Shown piece after piece: positions 60,553 through 64,000 of a DNA stretch of 64,000 nt; the stretch's first letter is position 1; every line of letters starts with the position of its first letter. Location of the stretch: assembly GCA_000385055.1 (NCBI GenBank), contig ARRL01000002.1, positions 26,242-90,241 of the forward strand, written 5' to 3'. Source of the DNA: a gamma proteobacterium SCGC AAA168-P09. Lineage in GTDB: Bacteria > Pseudomonadota > Gammaproteobacteria > Magnimaribacterales > D2472. Below the pieces are notes generated by a model. The model did not search any database. It saw nothing but the letters and a program-made list of their open reading frames with translations, and was not told where the DNA came from. The position numbers and the translations under genes are program-made.

Positions 60553-61473
60553 ATGCCTAGGCACATAAGTTTACTTTTTCCAGGTCAAGGATCTCAATCT
60601 TTGAATATGTTGAGTACCTTTTCATCTTCTGAAATTAATTCCGTTTCTAACATTGTTAATAATGCTTTAGATATAGATATTATTGATTGTATTAAGAATG
60701 GCCCAGATGAAATACTGAATCAGACATCAATCACTCAACCGGCCATATTAATAACGTCTTATCTTTATTATCAAAGATTTATCAATGATACTGGAATAGT
60801 TCCAGATATATTTGCTGGACATTCATTGGGTGAATATTCAGCTCTACTAGCTTCAAAATCTATAGATTTGTTATCAGCTATATCTTTAGTTCATAAAAGA
60901 GGCAAATATATGGAGAATGCAGAATCTGGATCTATGTATGCAATATTAAATTTTGACCTTTCTTTGATTAAAACTATCTGTGAAGAGGTTGAGAGCCTAA
61001 CAGGACAGATAGTTAGCGCAGCAAATATCAACTCTACCAATCAAATTGTTATAGCGGGAAATGATAATTCAACAAAGATTGTGGCGGATAGATGCAAAGA
61101 TGCTGGTGCTAAAAGATGTATCCAGCTTAAGGTAAGTGTTGCCTCTCATTGTGCTTTGATGAATGATGCTGCTGACCTGCTTGAACAAGAGCTTAATAGT
61201 ATTTCAATCAATGAACCAAAAACAACTGTACTTCATAATTATGATGCTTTACCGAGCAAGAATTCCTCAGATATTAAATTAAAATTAAAAAAACAACTTT
61301 TCAATCCTGTTCAATGGGCTAATACTATGAATAAAATTAAAAAGTATGATGGGCTTGTTATTGAGTGCGGTCCTGGAAAGGTGTTAAGTGGTATTGCAAA
61401 GACTAATGGTTTAAATAATATATTATCAATGACATCATCAACATTTAATGATGAGCTAAATGAATTATTATGA
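60553..61473 (+). CDS. fabD: Malonyl-CoA:ACP transacylase
   Basis: A 306-residue FabD with SLLFPGQGSQSLNML, FAGHSLGEYSALLAS (catalytic Ser), AANINSTNQIVIAGN, VSVASHCALMNDA (catalytic His) and VIECGPGKVLSGI. It loads malonate onto ACP for fatty-acid elongation. It overlaps fabG by 4 bases. Confidence 0.94.
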   Translation: MPRHISLLFPGQGSQSLNMLSTFSSSEINSVSNIVNNALDIDIIDCIKNGPDEILNQTSITQPAILITSYLYYQRFINDTGIVPDIFAGHSLGEYSALLASKSIDLLSAISLVHKRGKYMENAESGSMYAILNFDLSLIKTICEEVESLTGQIVSAANINSTNQIVIAGNDNSTKIVADRCKDAGAKRCIQLKVSVASHCALMNDAADLLEQELNSISINEPKTTVLHNYDALPSKNSSDIKLKLKKQLFNPVQWANTMNKIKKYDGLVIECGPGKVLSGIAKTNGLNNILSMTSSTFNDELNELL

Positions 61474-62186
61474 ATAAAGAAGTAATATTTATATCCGGTG
61501 CCTCTCGTGGAATTGGTACTGCTATTGCTAAAAATTTTGCTGATCTTGGTCATACGGTAATCGGTACATCTAGGTCTAGTTTCACATTTGACACAAAAGA
61601 TAAAAATTTAATACCTATTTCATTAGACATTACGAATAGAGAGTCTATTGTTCAATGTATGAATTTCTTAAAAGAAAATAACTTTACACCTTCAGTCTTA
61701 ATTAACAATGCTGGTATAACATCAGATCAATTATTTTTAAGAATGAAGGATGACGAATGGGATAATGTGATTGCTACTAATCTAACTGGTACCTTCAATC
61801 TAACAAGAGCTCTCATTAAAGGAATGATAAAAAATCGATATGGAAGAATTATAAATATTTCATCCGTTTCTGGTTTGATGGGAAATCCTGGCCAAGTTAA
61901 TTATTCTTCTGCTAAAGCTGGATTGAGTGGTTTCACTAAATCCTTAGCAAAAGAAGTGGGCTCAAGGGGAATAACTGTAAACTCTATTGCTCCAGGTTTT
62001 ATTGAGACTGATATGACATCCTATCTCGATGCTGATGCAAAGGAGAAGCTAATAAATGATATTCCTTTAAATAGACTAGGTGCTGTTGATGATATATCTG
62101 AATTAGCAGTTTTTTTAGCAGGTAAAGATGCTTCTTATATTACAGGTCAAACCATCTCTGTAGATGGCGGCCTGTTTATGTATTGA
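61470..62186 (+). CDS. fabG: 3-oxoacyl-ACP reductase
   Basis: A 238-residue short-chain dehydrogenase: VIFISGASRGIGTAIAKNFA, LINNAGITSDQLFLRMKDDE, NISSVSGLMGNPGQVNYSSA with catalytic Ser, Tyr and Lys (YSSAKAG), and SIAPGFIETDMTSYLD. It uses NADPH to reduce 3-oxoacyl-ACP. It is 74 bases upstream of acpP. Confidence 0.94.
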   Translation: MNKEVIFISGASRGIGTAIAKNFADLGHTVIGTSRSSFTFDTKDKNLIPISLDITNRESIVQCMNFLKENNFTPSVLINNAGITSDQLFLRMKDDEWDNVIATNLTGTFNLTRALIKGMIKNRYGRIINISSVSGLMGNPGQVNYSSAKAGLSGFTKSLAKEVGSRGITVNSIAPGFIETDMTSYLDADAKEKLINDIPLNRLGAVDDISELAVFLAGKDASYITGQTISVDGGLFMY

Positions 62187-62259
62187 TATCTTGCTCCTAA
62201 AAAATTGTACATCTTCTTATAATTCGATGTAAAATGCTGCTTTTTACTTTGGAGTAATT

Positions 62260-62490
62260 ATGAGTATTGAAGATAGAGTTAAAAAAATAGTCAGCGATCA
62301 ACTTGGAAAATCTATTGATGAGATTCAAAGTGATTCATCTTTTGTAGATGACTTAGGTGCTGATTCTTTAGATACAGTTGAATTGGTAATGGCTTTAGAA
62401 GAAGAGTTTGATATAGAAATTGCAGATGAAGATGCTGAAAATATTTCAACTGTAAATGAAGCTGTTGATTACATCAATTCAAATTCTTAA
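62260..62490 (+). CDS. acpP: Acyl carrier protein
   Basis: A 76-residue acidic protein with the phosphopantetheine site [18 protein letters not shown] (Ser in DSL). The usual fabF after acpP is missing; mltG follows instead. A TTTACTTTGGAGTA stretch gives the ribosome site, and a terminator stands at 62553. Confidence 0.96.
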   Translation: MSIEDRVKKIVSDQLGKSIDEIQSDSSFVDDLGADSLDTVELVMALEEEFDIEIADEDAENISTVNEAVDYINSNS

Positions 62491-62552
62491 AAACTATTCC
62501 AAAAATAATTTTTTAAGTTTTTAAATAACAATTCTAAATTAGAATAATTTTA

Positions 62553-62588
62553 ACGAGATTTCATAGTAATATGGGATCTCGTTTTTTT
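62553..62588 (+). terminator. Intrinsic terminator after acpP
   Basis: ACGAGAT (62553-62559) pairs with ATCTCGT (62576-62582), followed by seven T. It separates the fatty-acid genes from mltG, which starts 20 bases later. Confidence 0.85.
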
Positions 62589-62607
62589 ATGAGATTAAAA
62601 TAGATTA

Positions 62608-63558
62608 ATGTTATCGATAAGAAATATATTCTTACTAATAATTGCTATAGCATCTATTATTGGTCCTTATGTGGCTTTACTTAATTCAACCTCATCACTT
62701 TCTTTGATAACTATTGAAAGAGGCGATTCTATGTATGGAGTTATTTCAAAATTAGTACCAAATACTTATCTAAATAGGCTTTTTTTTAAAATACATATCA
62801 AACAGAATCAGATCGAATCTTTTAAAGCAGGTGAATATGACATCTCACAAATGACTATTGCAAAAAGTATTGATGCCTTTAATAAAGGAGATAGTTTAAC
62901 AAGGTCTTTACAAATTAATGAAGGAATAACAATTTTTGACCTAGATATAATTATTAATAATAGTTTGCTTATAAATGATTGTTTAAATTTAGAATGTTTG
63001 AAAACAGATTATCCATTCAAAGAAGGAGTTCTTTATCCCGATACTTATTTTTATAAGAAGGGTATGAAAGCATCAGAAATATTAAAAGCTAGTCATAAGA
63101 TTCTTGACAATAAGTTAACATATTTATGGGACAAAAAGCCTCAATCAAATATGTTAAAAAATAAATTCGAAGCTTTAATACTAGCATCTATTATTGAAAA
63201 AGAGGCCGGAAACCATCTTGAAAAAAAAGATATAGCTGGTGTATTTTTAAAAAGAATTAGTCTTGGTATGAAACTTCAAGCTGATCCAACTATTATTTAT
63301 GGTTTATTACCTAATTTTGATGGCGATATTAAAAAAACTGATATTCTTGATAAAAATAATAGATACAATACATATATGATTAAAGGTTTGCCTCCTACTC
63401 CAATTTCTATTGTTTCAATCACATCTCTTGAAGCAGCTGTTTTGGGTACACCTGGAGATTATCTATTTTTTGTTGCAGACACACCAACCTCACATCATTT
63501 CTCTAGGACATATGAAGAGCATAAAAGAATGATTAAAAAGATAGGTTTAGATAAATGA
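62608..63558 (+). CDS. mltG: Endolytic peptidoglycan transglycosylase MltG
   Basis: A 316-residue YceG-family protein with an N-terminal membrane anchor (about 5-24), a LysM-like part (ERGDSMYGVISKLVP), and the catalytic region ALILASIIEKEAGNHLEKKD with the key Glu, then LQADPTIIYGL and YNTYMIKGLPPTPISI. It cuts nascent glycan strands in the periplasm. It overlaps tmk by four bases (ATGA), as in many gammaproteobacteria. Confidence 0.94.
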   Translation: MLSIRNIFLLIIAIASIIGPYVALLNSTSSLSLITIERGDSMYGVISKLVPNTYLNRLFFKIHIKQNQIESFKAGEYDISQMTIAKSIDAFNKGDSLTRSLQINEGITIFDLDIIINNSLLINDCLNLECLKTDYPFKEGVLYPDTYFYKKGMKASEILKASHKILDNKLTYLWDKKPQSNMLKNKFEALILASIIEKEAGNHLEKKDIAGVFLKRISLGMKLQADPTIIYGLLPNFDGDIKKTDILDKNNRYNTYMIKGLPPTPISIVSITSLEAAVLGTPGDYLFFVADTPTSHHFSRTYEEHKRMIKKIGLDK

Positions 63559-64000
63559 AAATAATTAGTTTTGAGGGTATTGAAGGGGTAGGCAAGTCAA
63601 CCCAAATAAAGCTATTAAATGACTATTTAATGAATAAAGGTTTCAAGACAGAGATATTAAGGGAGCCAGGATCTACAAGTACCGGTGAAAAAATTCGTGA
63701 CATTCTTTTAAATTCACATGATGATCTATCATCTAAAACTGAACTTCTTTTAATGTTTTCTGCTCGAGCGCAACTTATTAAAGAAAAAATTGAAAGCTCT
63801 ACTAATGATTTTATTCTCTTTGATAGGTTTTATGATGCTTCATCTGCCTATCAAGGCTATGGAAGAGACCTTTCACTAAAAATCATTAATAGTTTAATAG
63901 AATTCATAGAATGCCCAGTTCCTAATATTACATTTTTATTAGATATTGATGTTAGCGAAGGTTTTGCAAGAAAGGTTGATGACAAAAAAGATAGAATAGA
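63555..64000 (+). CDS. tmk: Thymidylate kinase, partial (runs off the right edge)
   Basis: The first 148 residues are visible. Motifs: P-loop SFEGIEGVGKST, LREPGSTSTGEKIRDILL, and DRFYDASSAYQGYGRDLS, the DR(Y/F)xxSSxAYQG of dTMP kinases. It phosphorylates dTMP to dTDP. The reading frame is open to the window end. Confidence 0.93.
   Translation, partial: MKIISFEGIEGVGKSTQIKLLNDYLMNKGFKTEILREPGSTSTGEKIRDILLNSHDDLSSKTELLLMFSARAQLIKEKIESSTNDFILFDRFYDASSAYQGYGRDLSLKIINSLIEFIECPVPNITFLLDIDVSEGFARKVDDKKDRI

Noticed and set aside
1..64000. CRISPR arrays
   Set aside because: No regularly spaced repeats were seen; the only short-period repeat is within the YGN-repeat coding sequence.

Overview
The window is AT-rich (about one third G+C by eye), uses the standard code, and is densely coding with short or overlapping gene junctions. 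The gene set (NhaB, RluC, RNase E, FabD-FabG-AcpP, MltG, RNase T, GrxD, NudC, DusA, two-domain QueF, PanBCD) is gammaproteobacterial. The low G+C, compact layout and many acyl-CoA and transport genes suggest a streamlined marine lineage of the SAR86 type. That placement is inference, since no rRNA is present.

Layout. 1-14564: a MacB-like efflux pair, an ELM1-family protein, HPP and BolA proteins, an MMPL exporter, a CoA-transferase-family racemase, TatD, a thioesterase, a MoxR/VWA pair, a membrane permease, a YadG/YadH-type ABC exporter and QueF. 14600-17572: tRNA-Ser(GGA), a MarR-type regulator, a small gene behind a textbook LexA box, a probable structured ncRNA ending in two tandem terminators, an EamA transporter, a rhodanese and tRNA-Arg(TCG). 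17714-29371: a DUF3604/parvulin/HupE trio, the pantothenate-CoA cluster coaBC-panB-panC-panD, a DEAD-box helicase, a BaiN-type flavoprotein and an ABC-F ATPase.

29415-45860 is a 16.4-kb integrative element in tRNA-Arg(ACG). It is bounded by perfect 40-bp repeats of the 5' half of the tRNA, with a tyrosine recombinase just inside one end and an AlpA-type regulator plus a RepA-like ATPase at the other. No capsid, tail or conjugation genes are visible. The cargo is the main discovery: an ECF sigma factor, a one-TM anti-sigma-like protein and a 1106-aa CHAT (caspase-like) protease with a signal peptide. Three copies of one promoter motif (TGTAACAAA, 13 nt, CGTWGTACT, identical spacing) precede a cluster of small secreted proteins, a YGN-repeat secreted protein, and an operon of coiled-coil membrane proteins and a trypsin-like protease, with a second such protease behind it. 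I infer a self-contained protease-triggered sigma-factor circuit with its own regulon. The coiled-coil gene is split by a +1 frameshift at T8-AG, which may be programmed recoding, slippage or decay.

45861-64000 returns to the core chromosome: the end of a pstB relic, Trm112-like protein, CofE-like ligase, PdxJ, GrxD, RNase T, an RnfB-like ferredoxin with a ferredoxin-NADP reductase, MetG, an Mrp-type ATPase, MlaA, DusA, NhaB, NudC, RNase E, RluC, L32, FabD, FabG, AcpP, MltG and the start of Tmk. Several core proteins lack expected residues: RNase E has no Zn-link cysteines, Mrp has no CxxC, and MlaA has no lipobox.
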